A DNA stretch of 42,805 nt from the NCBI GenBank assembly GCA_017453065.1, contig JAFTKW010000008.1, positions 1 through 42,805 of the forward strand. Reading direction: 5' to 3'. The notes below the pieces were generated by a model. That model was not told the origin of the DNA and searched no databases. It saw only the letters and a list, made by a program, of their open reading frames with translations. This DNA is from Lachnospiraceae bacterium (GTDB lineage: Bacteria > Bacillota > Clostridia > Lachnospirales > Lachnospiraceae). Below, piece after piece: positions 8,413-15,972 of the stretch. Positions within the stretch are counted from its first letter, which is position 1. Each line of letters begins with the position of its first letter. The position numbers were made by a program, and so were the translations under genes.

Positions 8413-8750
8413 GCACTATTTTTGCTATCCAAACAAGAAGAGCGGTGCAAACAAAAGCATAGGTAATAGATGTGCCAACCCTAGTAGGCAAAAAGGGAGT
8501 TGCGAGGAAACAGACCCCCAAAATGGTGAGAGAGATAAGTTTGTAGCGAGTTCGCAACTTATGCGTCAAAGGTTTCTTTGCTGCTTCAACAGGAGCAAAC
8601 AAAAGACATGTGATAACGCAGAATAGGTAGGAGGCTAGAAACAGTGCGGTACTCGGTTCTACTATTTTTATTACAAAATAATTGGAGCATCCCAATAAAA
8701 TACTACTTAATATGCATGTGAGCTGAGTGGGGCGTGACAAAAAGACCTCC
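8396..8750 (-). pseudogene. agrB: agrB remnant: C-terminal part of an AgrB-type peptide protease
   Basis: Downstream of agrA on the same strand the sequence encodes about 110 residues with the look of an AgrB C-terminus: PTQLTCILSSILL, several hydrophobic segments, and the FAPVEAAKKPL block, then a Lys/Arg stretch and two more helices. AgrB uses a His-Ala...Cys pair seven residues apart. Here the Cys (codon 8716-8714) is in frame, but the matching His-Ala codons (CAC GCC, 8736-8731) are one base out of frame; one extra C in the run 8732-8729 would restore HAPTQLTC with exact spacing. The N-terminal 70-odd residues are absent because agrA coding sequence abuts directly. The gene cannot make a working protease. 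The longest open frame begins at ATG 8782 inside agrA, but that start is unlikely to be meaningful. Confidence 0.75.
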
Positions 8751-9464
8751 TTTGACATCAAGGCGAGCAGAATATTTGGCAAAGGCTTCTGCCACTTGGT
8801 TCATGTAGGAACGTGCAATTTGTACAGTCGTACGATTGGACAAAGTTATGACATTTCCAGTTATCTTGTAAATATGAGCCATGTTTACAATAAAGGAGCG
8901 GTGGGTTCGGATAAACTCTTGGGGCAGGTAATCAATAATATTATTTAGTGAAGAGTATTGGCAATATGTTTCGGAGACAGTGAGTATGTCTACATAGTGG
9001 AGGCTGCTCGAGAAACAGAGAATATCTTTGTAGGGAATACAGATAGACTCTTGTTTATTTCTAAAGAAATAAGAGTTCCCTAGCAGATTTTTGGCAATCT
9101 CGTCAAGGCATAAAAATAGTTGGGCAGGTTTTACGGGCTTTAATAAGTAGTTTAATGCATGAACTTCATAGCCGTGAAAAACGTATTCTTTAAAAGCAGT
9201 TAAGAATATAATATAGCCCTGATACCCTTCTTGGCGTAATCTTTTTGCGACATCAATGCCTGTCAATTTGCTCATCTGGACGTCTAAGAAAAATACATTA
9301 GTTATGTCTGGAGGATCCTTCCGGTTTGCAAAATAGTCTTCTCCTGAGTGAAAGATATTTGCTTCGAAAGAAAAATTATTTTCATTGCACCATTCTTTTA
9401 GGTAGTTCTTTAGGCGTTCAACTTCGATTGGTTGATCTTCAAGTATCGTAACTGTTATTTTCAT
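8703..9464 (-). CDS. agrA: AgrA-like LytTR response regulator
   Basis: Transcription factor of 253 residues. The N-terminal receiver domain (about 1-125) carries the phosphoacceptor in FFLDVQMS (Asp61). A LytTR DNA-binding domain follows (about 140-238), with the typical block FIRTHRSFIVNMAHIYKI. It overlaps the AgrC kinase gene by 26 bp, so the two are translationally coupled and form the sensor pair. LytTR proteins bind paired 9-bp repeats about 12 bp apart; such a pair sits at 10887-10916 in front of agrD. The last roughly 19 residues, after AKYSAR, do not resemble an AgrA end: they read through DNA that in another frame is agrB, so this tail was probably gained by a deletion that joined the two genes. 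The DNA-binding domain itself looks complete. Confidence 0.88.
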   Translation of the reverse strand: MKITVTILEDQPIEVERLKNYLKEWCNENNFSFEANIFHSGEDYFANRKDPPDITNVFFLDVQMSKLTGIDVAKRLRQEGYQGYIIFLTAFKEYVFHGYEVHALNYLLKPVKPAQLFLCLDEIAKNLLGNSYFFRNKQESICIPYKDILCFSSSLHYVDILTVSETYCQYSSLNNIIDYLPQEFIRTHRSFIVNMAHIYKITGNVITLSNRTTVQIARSYMNQVAEAFAKYSARLDVKGGLFVTPHSAHMHIK

Positions 9465-10800
9465 CTGACAACTCCTTTAGGGGAAGTAAAATATGGACAG
9501 AAAAAACACTATTGTCTGTTTGTATTTGAATAATTCCGTCGGCTTTCTTTACTATGTCATTAATTCTCTTTAAACCGATTCCGTGTCCAGAGCCTGTTTT
9601 GACGGATAGATAAGTTTGTTCGGGAGAGATGTTTAATACACCGTCATAACTGTTATCTATGTGAATGGTAACCATGCCTTCGTATGGTTTGATGTAAAAG
9701 TTTATGAATGGATGGCAGTCAGCATGTTGTTGAATTAAGCGTACATTGGCCTCGATAGCGTTGTTCCAAAGGTTTCCAAGCAAAGAGGAAAGTGATAGTG
9801 CATCAAGGGGGAAATGCTCCGGCAACATAATGGAAAACGCAGTGTTTATATTCGCCTCTTTGGCGAGAGCAATCTTTGATGATACGATGCAATCAATGGC
9901 GGTATTTCCAGAGGAAATAAAATGATGAACTTGGTTAAGTGAGTTGTGATAACTTGCTATGTAGGAAAGCAACTCGTCTTTCTTGTTGCTAGTAGCCAAT
10001 GATTGAATGGTATCAAGATGAATGTCGATATCGTGTTTCATTTCTCGTAAGGAAGCAGTAGTCTTTAATAGATTTTTGTATTCCATTTCTTCTAAGGCGT
10101 GCAACTGCTGCTCTTCTAAAAGTTTTCTGTTTTTTGCGTTAGTAACCCCCAACTGATAGATGTAAACAAGTAGAGTTAAAAATAGAACAATGAAAACAAT
10201 GTTTATGGATACAAGTTGAAATGTAAAGGACGCATTGGTAAATAATTGCTCAGATTCAAGCGTCACACATAAAATAAAATGCCCAATTAAAATTCCAATA
10301 ATAGATATGATAAAATATGTAATCTTTTGCAGAGGAGTAAAAATGAAATCTTTGTCTGATAAGAGACCAAAAAGGAATACGAAGATAGCAATAATGGATA
10401 GGTAAAGCAGTGCGCCAGGGATACGGAGGCTACCATACGCATATAATTCGGAAAAATTTTCATTTAAGAATGCCTTTAGTACGAGGAACGGAATGTAATC
10501 TGAAACCATACAAATAACGGAGTACATACCACCCCAGAATATCTTGGTAAGAATAGTATTTTCAAAAAAGAAAAGGGCAAAGGCGACATCAAAGAAGCAT
10601 GAAAGCCCAACGGTTAACATGGAAGGTGCGCTTATGCGGTTCAATATACAGATTAAGATAAACCGAAAGAGAAGAAATAGGGATTGTTTTTCATAGTATC
10701 TTGCCATTTGTTTTTTTGCTTGAAGCCTCCTATGAATATAGTAGACGAACAATGATAATTCTATGAAATTCACCAAATATTCCCAAATGACCAATAGCAT
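9439..10800 (-). CDS. agrC: AgrC-like sensor histidine kinase (GHKL type)
   Basis: Membrane kinase of 453 residues. About six to seven hydrophobic segments fill residues 1-215, as in peptide-sensing AgrC proteins. A coiled linker follows (about 220-250). The H-box is at LREMKHDIDIH with His256, the N-box at LLGNLWNNAIEA (Asn346/347) and the G-box at GSGHGIGLKRI (403-413), so all kinase elements are present. The ATG at 10800 has GAGGGG (10807-10812) just upstream. It is divergent from the AgrD gene, which should encode its ligand, and overlaps agrA. Expected role: bind a cyclic thiolactone peptide outside the cell and phosphorylate the LytTR regulator. Confidence 0.9.
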   Translation of the reverse strand: MLLVIWEYLVNFIELSLFVYYIHRRLQAKKQMARYYEKQSLFLLFRFILICILNRISAPSMLTVGLSCFFDVAFALFFFENTILTKIFWGGMYSVICMVSDYIPFLVLKAFLNENFSELYAYGSLRIPGALLYLSIIAIFVFLFGLLSDKDFIFTPLQKITYFIISIIGILIGHFILCVTLESEQLFTNASFTFQLVSINIVFIVLFLTLLVYIYQLGVTNAKNRKLLEEQQLHALEEMEYKNLLKTTASLREMKHDIDIHLDTIQSLATSNKKDELLSYIASYHNSLNQVHHFISSGNTAIDCIVSSKIALAKEANINTAFSIMLPEHFPLDALSLSSLLGNLWNNAIEANVRLIQQHADCHPFINFYIKPYEGMVTIHIDNSYDGVLNISPEQTYLSVKTGSGHGIGLKRINDIVKKADGIIQIQTDNSVFSVHILLPLKELSDENNSYDT

Positions 10801-10829
10801 ATCTAACCCCTCTTTTTAGAACTATTTGC

Positions 10830-10859
10830 AGTATAATTCAAGCGTAAGTTTATCATCAA
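10830..10859 (-). promoter_or_regulatory. Candidate promoter of agrC-agrA
   Basis: On the minus strand TTGATG (10859-10854) and TATACT (10835-10830) are separated by 18 bp, about 30 bp before the agrC start codon. Confidence 0.5.
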
Positions 10860-10886
10860 AACAGGTGTATTACAAGGCTACTTTTT

Positions 10887-10916
10887 TCGGTTCGTGTCGG
10901 TAAAACTGCAGTTCGT
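10887..10916 (+). promoter_or_regulatory. Candidate AgrA (LytTR) binding site
   Basis: Two direct 9-mers, TCGGTTCGT (10887-10895) and GCAGTTCGT (10908-10916), separated by exactly 12 bp. Two GTT-centred repeats one double helical turn apart is the established architecture of LytTR/AgrA sites. The pair ends 11 bp before the agrD -35, a position suited to activation. Confidence 0.6.
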
Positions 10917-10927
10917 GCTAGGGTGGA

Positions 10928-10955
10928 TTGAATTTGAATTCTTTTTTGCTATATT
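10928..10955 (+). promoter_or_regulatory. Candidate agrD promoter
   Basis: TTGAAT (10928-10933), a 16-bp spacer and TATATT (10950-10955), the latter preceded by TGC to give an extended -10. It predicts a leader of about 55 nt before agrD. Confidence 0.55.
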
Positions 10956-10980
10956 GGAATTGCCATGGAAAAAACAAATT

Positions 10981-10996
10981 GTTAAATCGATTTAAC
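10981..10996. promoter_or_regulatory. Perfect 16-bp palindrome in the agrD leader
   Basis: GTTAAATCGATTTAAC is identical to its reverse complement. It lies between the predicted transcription start and the agrD ribosome-binding site, where a repressor dimer would block transcription. As RNA it has no loop, so an operator is more likely than a hairpin. Confidence 0.5.
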
Positions 10997-11016
10997 GAGA
11001 CCCAGGAGGATGAAAA

Positions 11017-11175
11017 ATGCAGAACAAAAGAAAGAATTTGGCGACAACAAGAAGGGGAACGACTGTGTTATTAGATGTAATTTCTACCATAGCAGAAAAG
11101 AATGCCACTTCTTTGTGCAGAGGAATCATGTATGAGCCTGAGATTCCCAAAAAACTAAGAAAAAAGAATCAGTAA
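11017..11175 (+). CDS. agrD: AgrD-like cyclic peptide autoinducer precursor
   Basis: A 52-residue gene, easily overlooked because of its length. GGAGG (11005-11009) lies 7 bp before ATG 11017; an ATG at 11010 is in another frame. The product has the three-part AgrD layout: a basic/amphipathic N-terminus (to about residue 27), a short signal region containing SLCRGIM, and an acidic/proline C-terminus YEPEIPKKL followed by basic residues. In known AgrD proteins a Cys five residues from the cleavage point forms a thiolactone ring, and the tail removed by AgrB reads like EVPKEL. By analogy the ring would be Cys-Arg-Gly-Ile-Met. It is divergent from agrC and sits behind the predicted LytTR site. 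No intact AgrB is encoded next to it. Ring boundaries and leader cut are inferred. Confidence 0.85.
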   Translation: MQNKRKNLATTRRGTTVLLDVISTIAEKNATSLCRGIMYEPEIPKKLRKKNQ

Positions 11176-11217
11176 CAAATTGCTTACATCTAAGAAACAA
11201 ATTGGAGGACAGAGTCT

Positions 11218-11757
11218 ATGAAAATTAGTAGAGGAAAAGAAATTATTAAAAAGTTTATAGCAACAGCAATGGGAGTAGTAGTATTGTTGACTTCCAATTT
11301 GGCTGTTAGTGCATTGACGTCAGATCAGGTAGAACTGTCTGTAACAAAACCAGGAGCAGGCTATGTTGCTACGACTAGCAGTTCATTGAGGGTTAGAGCG
11401 GAAGCAAATACATCATCTACAGTGCTGGCAGCATTGCCATCAGGAAGCATGATCATGATTGTAGAAAGATGTGGTGACTTCTACAAAGTGCAGTATGATA
11501 TCTATGGACATTACGGATATGTAGCAGACCAGTATATTAGGGAGTATGACTTGGAATGTTACCGAGTTGTAAAGACTTCAGGTAGCACATTAAATGTGCG
11601 TGCGGATAGGGATTCAACTTCTACCAAAGTAGCAACAATCCCAAATGGAAGAGCTGTACCAGTTTTGAATCGTAGTACGACATGGGATTATATATTGTAT
11701 GGAAATGTAAGCGGCTATGTGTTGAACCAGTATACCGAATTGGAATATTACGAATAA
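11218..11757 (+). CDS. Secreted protein with two SH3b domains
   Basis: Exported protein of 179 residues. A signal peptide of about 32 residues has a Lys-rich start and ends near NLAVSA. Two bacterial SH3 domains follow, about 42-105 (SLRVRAEANTSSTVLAAL) and 112-175 (TLNVRADRDSTSTKVATI); the pattern LNVR-x-STSTKV is the standard SH3b signature. Such domains usually bind cell-wall peptides; no catalytic domain is attached, so it is a wall-binding or scaffold protein rather than a hydrolase. GGAGG at 11204-11208 fits the ATG at 11218. It begins 42 bp after agrD with no terminator between, so it is likely part of the quorum-controlled transcript. Confidence 0.85.
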   Translation: MKISRGKEIIKKFIATAMGVVVLLTSNLAVSALTSDQVELSVTKPGAGYVATTSSSLRVRAEANTSSTVLAALPSGSMIMIVERCGDFYKVQYDIYGHYGYVADQYIREYDLECYRVVKTSGSTLNVRADRDSTSTKVATIPNGRAVPVLNRSTTWDYILYGNVSGYVLNQYTELEYYE

Positions 11758-11780
11758 ATCTAAGAATGCTGATGAGCTGA

Positions 11781-11814
11781 GCGCAGCCAGTCGTTTTATA
11801 GAGACAGGCTGCGC
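11781..11814 (+). other. Stem-loop between the SH3b and lipoprotein genes
   Basis: GCGCAGCC (11781-11788) pairs perfectly with GGCTGCGC (11807-11814) across an 18-nt loop. No T tract follows, so it is more likely to tune mRNA stability or partial read-through than to end transcription. Confidence 0.5.
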
Positions 11815-11847
11815 ATTGGCATTTCGCAGTGGATAACAGGAGTATGT

Positions 11848-14094
11848 ATGAAAAAAAGAAGAATTAGTACAGGGATATATCTGGCGTTGATTGTATGCGC
11901 ATTTGTGGGTTGCGAAAAAACAACTGGCATAACAGAGGAACAACTGGAATCAACAATAGAATATAAACTAGAAGAAGAGCAAAACGTGCGCTGGGGATTT
12001 TCACATACAAAGTTAACGAATAGGTATGAAACCTCGACAATACATGACGGTAAAATCTATGGTTGCTATTATTGTGCTAATGGCATGGCGATTGCTGTCC
12101 AAAACATCGAAACAGGAGAGGTACTGGAGAATTATGAACTTTCGGAAGCGATAAGCGTTCAAAACATTACCGTTGATGGAACGGATAGCGTCTGTGTATT
12201 TGGAGCAACAGGAAAGAATTATGCGTTTTGGAAAATTTCTTTAGCAGGAGATATAGAGGTAATTGAAGACGTAGAAGTAGAAAACATGGGAAGTCGTCCT
12301 ACATTGAAAGGTTTCTATGCAGACAAAGAAGGAAATTATTACTTGTGGTATGAGATGTCTGTTCCGTGTGCGGAAGTGTTTGAGGACGAGGAAGAATATG
12401 CATTTACAAGCTATGGAGAAACAATCTACATAGGTATAGATAGGATATATGTAAAAGATCAAAACATGAAAACAATTTGTTATGATCAAACCCATGATGA
12501 GGTTGGTAGTTTTGTGTTCGATGAGAACGGTTTCCCTACAATGCTGGCAAAGGATATCGATGGATATTATACCCGCAGAGTACGAACGGAAGAAGGACCA
12601 GAGTATGAACAAATCCGCATAGAGGATGAGGATCTGATTGATATTAATATTGGAAATAAGGTGGCACTAACAGACGAAGGTCTACTTTATATATATGATG
12701 GTGCATTGTATCTTTATCAGATGGCAGAAGGCATAGGGGATAAACTGCTTGATCTTGCTGGCGGTGGCATTTACGAAGAAGATATCATATATCTTGGAAT
12801 GAAGGGCGATGTCATCGAAATTATAGATAATTACAAGGGGAGTGAAAACTCCGAATATACTAGGATTGAACCAGATGAAACACAGGAGAATGTGATTACT
12901 TTAGGTCTAATCAATTTGGACCCCGATATGAGAACGGTCATAACATCCTTCAATCGCTACCAAAACGAGGTGCGAATAGAACCAATAGTATACATGAAGG
13001 GATATGATTATACAGCGGCTTGCCAAGACATGTGGATTGATATGTTGCAGGGAAAAGCTCCAGATATAATTGAAACAGACGGAATAAATTATGAGCTACT
13101 AGCAAACAAAGGCGCTTTTCTAAACCTATATGAATTTATGGAATCTGATGCTAAGCTCAAAAAGGAATCCTTTGTTCCGAGCGTATTGAAGACTTATGAG
13201 CAAAATGGGAACCTGTATAATATAGCTCCTAATTTTAGGTTATATACAGTTTGGGGAGCAAGCAGCCTGGTGCAAGGAAGATATGGGGTTGATACAAGTG
13301 AGCTGATACAGATGCTTGAAAAACAAGGGGGAGATATTAATAGTATATATGGTTTGGGAGGCGATGAAAGCGTTCTGACCACCCTCTGTACCATGGGCAT
13401 GAGTGAGTTTATTGATTGGGACACTGGGACGTGCGATTTCACAGGAGAAAGTTTTTGTCAGCTTTTGGACTTTGTAAAAGAGTATGAAGGCGCAGGAAAT
13501 GTCAGTTATTATCGAGCAGTAAATGAAGGAGATGTTTTGCTTACCCTTGGGCTTATTAATTCGGTGGAAAATTATGTGATTGAGTCGGAAATCTACGGAG
13601 AGGATATTGAATTTATAGGTTGTCCAACAGGAAAGGGTACAGGATCAGTGCTGTATTATGGCTCTAGCGAATTGGCGATAAATTCCGGGACAGAACATGC
13701 CAAAGAAGCATGGGAGTTTGTAAAATATTATCTGCTAAATGGCTACAATGGAACTGGTTTTCCAACCAGAGTAGAACTACTTGAACAGGTTTTTGAAGAG
13801 TCTATGAAGGAAGAATTTGTAGAAGAAAACGGCATTGTGACACAGTGCATAAAAGGTAGCTACCAAGAATGGAGTGTTGTGGACATTAAAATATACAAGG
13901 CAGAACAAAGTGATGTGGATGCAGTTCGGGAGCTGATTGAAAGAGCAAATGGTAAATACCAATACTATGTGGATGTATTAAACATTATTGAAGAGGAAGC
14001 GGCGGCTTACTTCAAAGATCAAAAGACCATAGAACAGGTTACAGATATTATTCAAAATAGAGTTCAGTTGTTTTTAGATGAAAAAGGAAGTTGA
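11848..14094 (+). CDS. Two-part lipoprotein: beta-rich N-half and extracellular solute-binding C-half
   Basis: Exported lipoprotein of 748 residues with lipobox FVGC (Cys22). Residues about 40-345 are beta-rich with repeating short motifs (for example DGKIYGCYY, NMGSRPTLKGFYADKEGNYYLWY, DEGLLYIYDGALYLY) suggesting a propeller-like domain. Residues about 350-690 resemble a sugar-type extracellular solute-binding protein: a strand with VITSFNRYQNEV, GKAPDIIETDG, GAFLNLYEFM, and the late EHAKEAWEFVKYYL. No ABC permease or ATPase gene lies beside it, so transport may not be its role; sensing or binding of a peptide or sugar is equally possible. AGGAG at 11838-11842 precedes the ATG. It ends the divergent agrD transcript at a strong terminator. 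Family of the C-half is fairly sure; function is not known. Confidence 0.75.
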   Translation: MKKRRISTGIYLALIVCAFVGCEKTTGITEEQLESTIEYKLEEEQNVRWGFSHTKLTNRYETSTIHDGKIYGCYYCANGMAIAVQNIETGEVLENYELSEAISVQNITVDGTDSVCVFGATGKNYAFWKISLAGDIEVIEDVEVENMGSRPTLKGFYADKEGNYYLWYEMSVPCAEVFEDEEEYAFTSYGETIYIGIDRIYVKDQNMKTICYDQTHDEVGSFVFDENGFPTMLAKDIDGYYTRRVRTEEGPEYEQIRIEDEDLIDINIGNKVALTDEGLLYIYDGALYLYQMAEGIGDKLLDLAGGGIYEEDIIYLGMKGDVIEIIDNYKGSENSEYTRIEPDETQENVITLGLINLDPDMRTVITSFNRYQNEVRIEPIVYMKGYDYTAACQDMWIDMLQGKAPDIIETDGINYELLANKGAFLNLYEFMESDAKLKKESFVPSVLKTYEQNGNLYNIAPNFRLYTVWGASSLVQGRYGVDTSELIQMLEKQGGDINSIYGLGGDESVLTTLCTMGMSEFIDWDTGTCDFTGESFCQLLDFVKEYEGAGNVSYYRAVNEGDVLLTLGLINSVENYVIESEIYGEDIEFIGCPTGKGTGSVLYYGSSELAINSGTEHAKEAWEFVKYYLLNGYNGTGFPTRVELLEQVFEESMKEEFVEENGIVTQCIKGSYQEWSVVDIKIYKAEQSDVDAVRELIERANGKYQYYVDVLNIIEEEAAAYFKDQKTIEQVTDIIQNRVQLFLDEKGS

Positions 14095-14100
14095 TATATG

Positions 14101-14133
14101 AAGAGGTCACATCATTGCTGATGTGACCTCTTT
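14101..14133. terminator. Bidirectional terminator ending the agr block
   Basis: A perfect 14-bp stem AAGAGGTCACATCA (14101-14114) / TGATGTGACCTCTT (14119-14132), loop TTGC, between convergent genes. Confidence 0.92.
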
Positions 14134-14167
14134 GCTATGAATATCAGTTGAATCATTTGTTAATAAG

Positions 14168-15748
14168 CTATTCGTCGTCATCTCCGCCAGCGCCATTCTT
14201 TTTGCGGAATTCGGCTGGACTTTCGCCCACATATTTACGGAACTTTTTGTGGAAGTAATCCACATTGCGGTAGCCCACCATTTCAGCTACTTCATATACC
14301 TTATAGGTGCCCTGAAGTAACAGTGTCTTGGAATGGTTGATACGCATATGGTCGATGTAGGAGTTAAAACTCTCGCCCACAGTTTTGTGGAAAATCTTGC
14401 CCAGATAAGCGCTGTTGTAGCCAAACAGAGGGGCAATGGTTTCCAACTTAATGTTGTTCTGGTAATTGTGGTCTATGTAATACAAAATATCATCCAAAAC
14501 GCTGTTGCGGGAAGGATTTCCGGTAGCGTTCATAATCATCTCGAACTGCTCGGACAAAAATTGTACAATCTCGTAGAGGTAATGCTTTTTGTCGATGTAC
14601 TCAATGACAGTTGAGTTGGATGAAAAAGGAATGTTGTTGTTGCTGTAGAGCAGGTTGATGCGCTCCTTGATTCGCAGATACAAATCAGTGAGGAACAATT
14701 TAACTTCGGAGATATCGCTCTTTACATTGTAAAGGTATTCTTCCAGTGTACTTAAAGTTTCAACTACATTTTTGCGGTTGAAGGTCTGGAGATACCCTAC
14801 CAAAGACTGCGTATAATCTTCCAGTTTGTCCTGCTGAAGCTCGTACACGGAGGATTTGATGTCTGGAAGTTCCTCATATCCTAAGGTGTGCTGTCCCTGA
14901 ATGCAGAAGAAACGTCTGCGAATCAGCGCCAATGCATCCTGGTAGGAAAGGTAAACTTCTGCCACATCTGTAACAGGGCGACCGTAAGCCAAAAAGAGGG
15001 AATCCATAGGACTGTCTTTCTGAGGAGGTCTGTCTCCGTTGTAGTGCTCCAAGAAGTCGTTGAATCTATGCAACGCATACTGCCCCTTGAGCAGAATGAC
15101 ATTCATCTGGTTTTCAAAGAAGTGATTGAAGGTATGATCGCTACGGTTGGTCACCTTTAAAAGGTCTGCAAAGCTATAGCTTACAGCGTTTGGAATCTGG
15201 TTAAAATTCTCGTAGATTACGATTTGGTAAATATCCGCTTCCAGTTCCAATTCTTCCACATCCTGTTTGGTCAGCTGGTGTGCTCCTTCGGAAGGATCGG
15301 TAATCAAATCGTGAAGGATGGCGTCTTTTGCCTTTTGGCGGAACAAGTCGATGTGGTCGGAGGCCTTACTTTGGGCATCCAAATCTGCCTTGATCTTGAG
15401 TACGGTTTCAGAAAGCTCATCTTCGTCGATTGGCTTGGTCAGATAGGACTCTACGCCATAGCGAATCGCTTCCTGAGCGTATTTAAAATCAGAATAACCG
15501 CTGATAATAATAAATTTGCCGCCAAAGCCTCTCTCCTGAGACATGCGAACCACATCTAGGCCGGGCAATTTTGGCATGCGAATATCCATCAGAACCAAAT
15601 CAGGAGAATTGTCCAGAATACCGGCTAAGGCATCTTCGCCATTGGCTGCCTCGCCGCAAATGGTAAAGCCAATTTCTTCCCAGTCCATGATACATTTCAA
15701 ACCATCGCGAATCAAAGATTCGTCGTCTACGATAAAGACCTTGTACAT
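14168..15748 (-). CDS. AraC-type response regulator (YesN-like)
   Basis: Cytoplasmic transcription factor of 526 residues. The receiver domain (about 1-120) begins YKVFIVDDE and has the phosphoacceptor in LVLMDIRMP (about Asp55). A long middle region (about 130-420) is typical of the YesN branch. The C-terminal AraC helix-turn-helix pair (about 425-520) includes IAPLFGYNSAYLGKIFHK and VAEMVGYRNVDYFHKKFRK. YesN-type regulators, with a YesM-type kinase, usually control LplABC/YesL sugar loci such as the one at 483-8370; here no kinase gene is adjacent, so the partner must be elsewhere. The start is ATG 15748, with AAAGG about 8 bp upstream; a TTG one codon earlier is less likely. The acidic tail DDDE is natural. 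Confidence 0.9.
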   Translation of the reverse strand: MYKVFIVDDESLIRDGLKCIMDWEEIGFTICGEAANGEDALAGILDNSPDLVLMDIRMPKLPGLDVVRMSQERGFGGKFIIISGYSDFKYAQEAIRYGVESYLTKPIDEDELSETVLKIKADLDAQSKASDHIDLFRQKAKDAILHDLITDPSEGAHQLTKQDVEELELEADIYQIVIYENFNQIPNAVSYSFADLLKVTNRSDHTFNHFFENQMNVILLKGQYALHRFNDFLEHYNGDRPPQKDSPMDSLFLAYGRPVTDVAEVYLSYQDALALIRRRFFCIQGQHTLGYEELPDIKSSVYELQQDKLEDYTQSLVGYLQTFNRKNVVETLSTLEEYLYNVKSDISEVKLFLTDLYLRIKERINLLYSNNNIPFSSNSTVIEYIDKKHYLYEIVQFLSEQFEMIMNATGNPSRNSVLDDILYYIDHNYQNNIKLETIAPLFGYNSAYLGKIFHKTVGESFNSYIDHMRINHSKTLLLQGTYKVYEVAEMVGYRNVDYFHKKFRKYVGESPAEFRKKNGAGGDDDE

Positions 15749-15809
15749 CAAATAGACCTTTTCCTTCCTAATGAATAACTGTGCTTAATTCAGCGGATAA
15801 CTAACCTTA

Positions 15810-15838
15810 AGTATAGAAGAAATGTAAGTTTCAGTCAA
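15810..15838 (-). promoter_or_regulatory. Promoter of the AraC-type response regulator
   Basis: On the minus strand TTGACT (15838-15833), a 17-bp spacer and TATACT (15815-15810): close to the sigma-A consensus. Confidence 0.75.
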
Positions 15839-15863
15839 GTTTGGAAAAAGGCTGAAAATCTGA

Positions 15864-15892
15864 AAGACAAACACCACTGTAAGTAGTATAAT
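15864..15892 (+). promoter_or_regulatory. Candidate promoter of the exonuclease-peptidase operon
   Basis: AAGACA (15864-15869), a 17-bp spacer and consensus TATAAT (15887-15892), about 80 bp before the exonuclease start. Confidence 0.6.
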
Positions 15893-15972
15893 ATAAAAGA
15901 TGAGACCTTATTTATGTAGTGCAAAATAGTAATGCAGGACTTTATTTAAGCAGTTAACAAGTAGGTAAGATT

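Noticed and set aside
8396-8782. Functional 128-residue membrane protein
   Set aside because: Its start lies inside agrA in another frame, the sequence matches only the C-terminal part of AgrB, and the catalytic His is out of frame.
11010-11135. Alternative reading frame from ATG 11010
   Set aside because: The ATG overlaps the Shine-Dalgarno sequence itself and the product has no recognisable features, while ATG 11017 gives a canonical AgrD.
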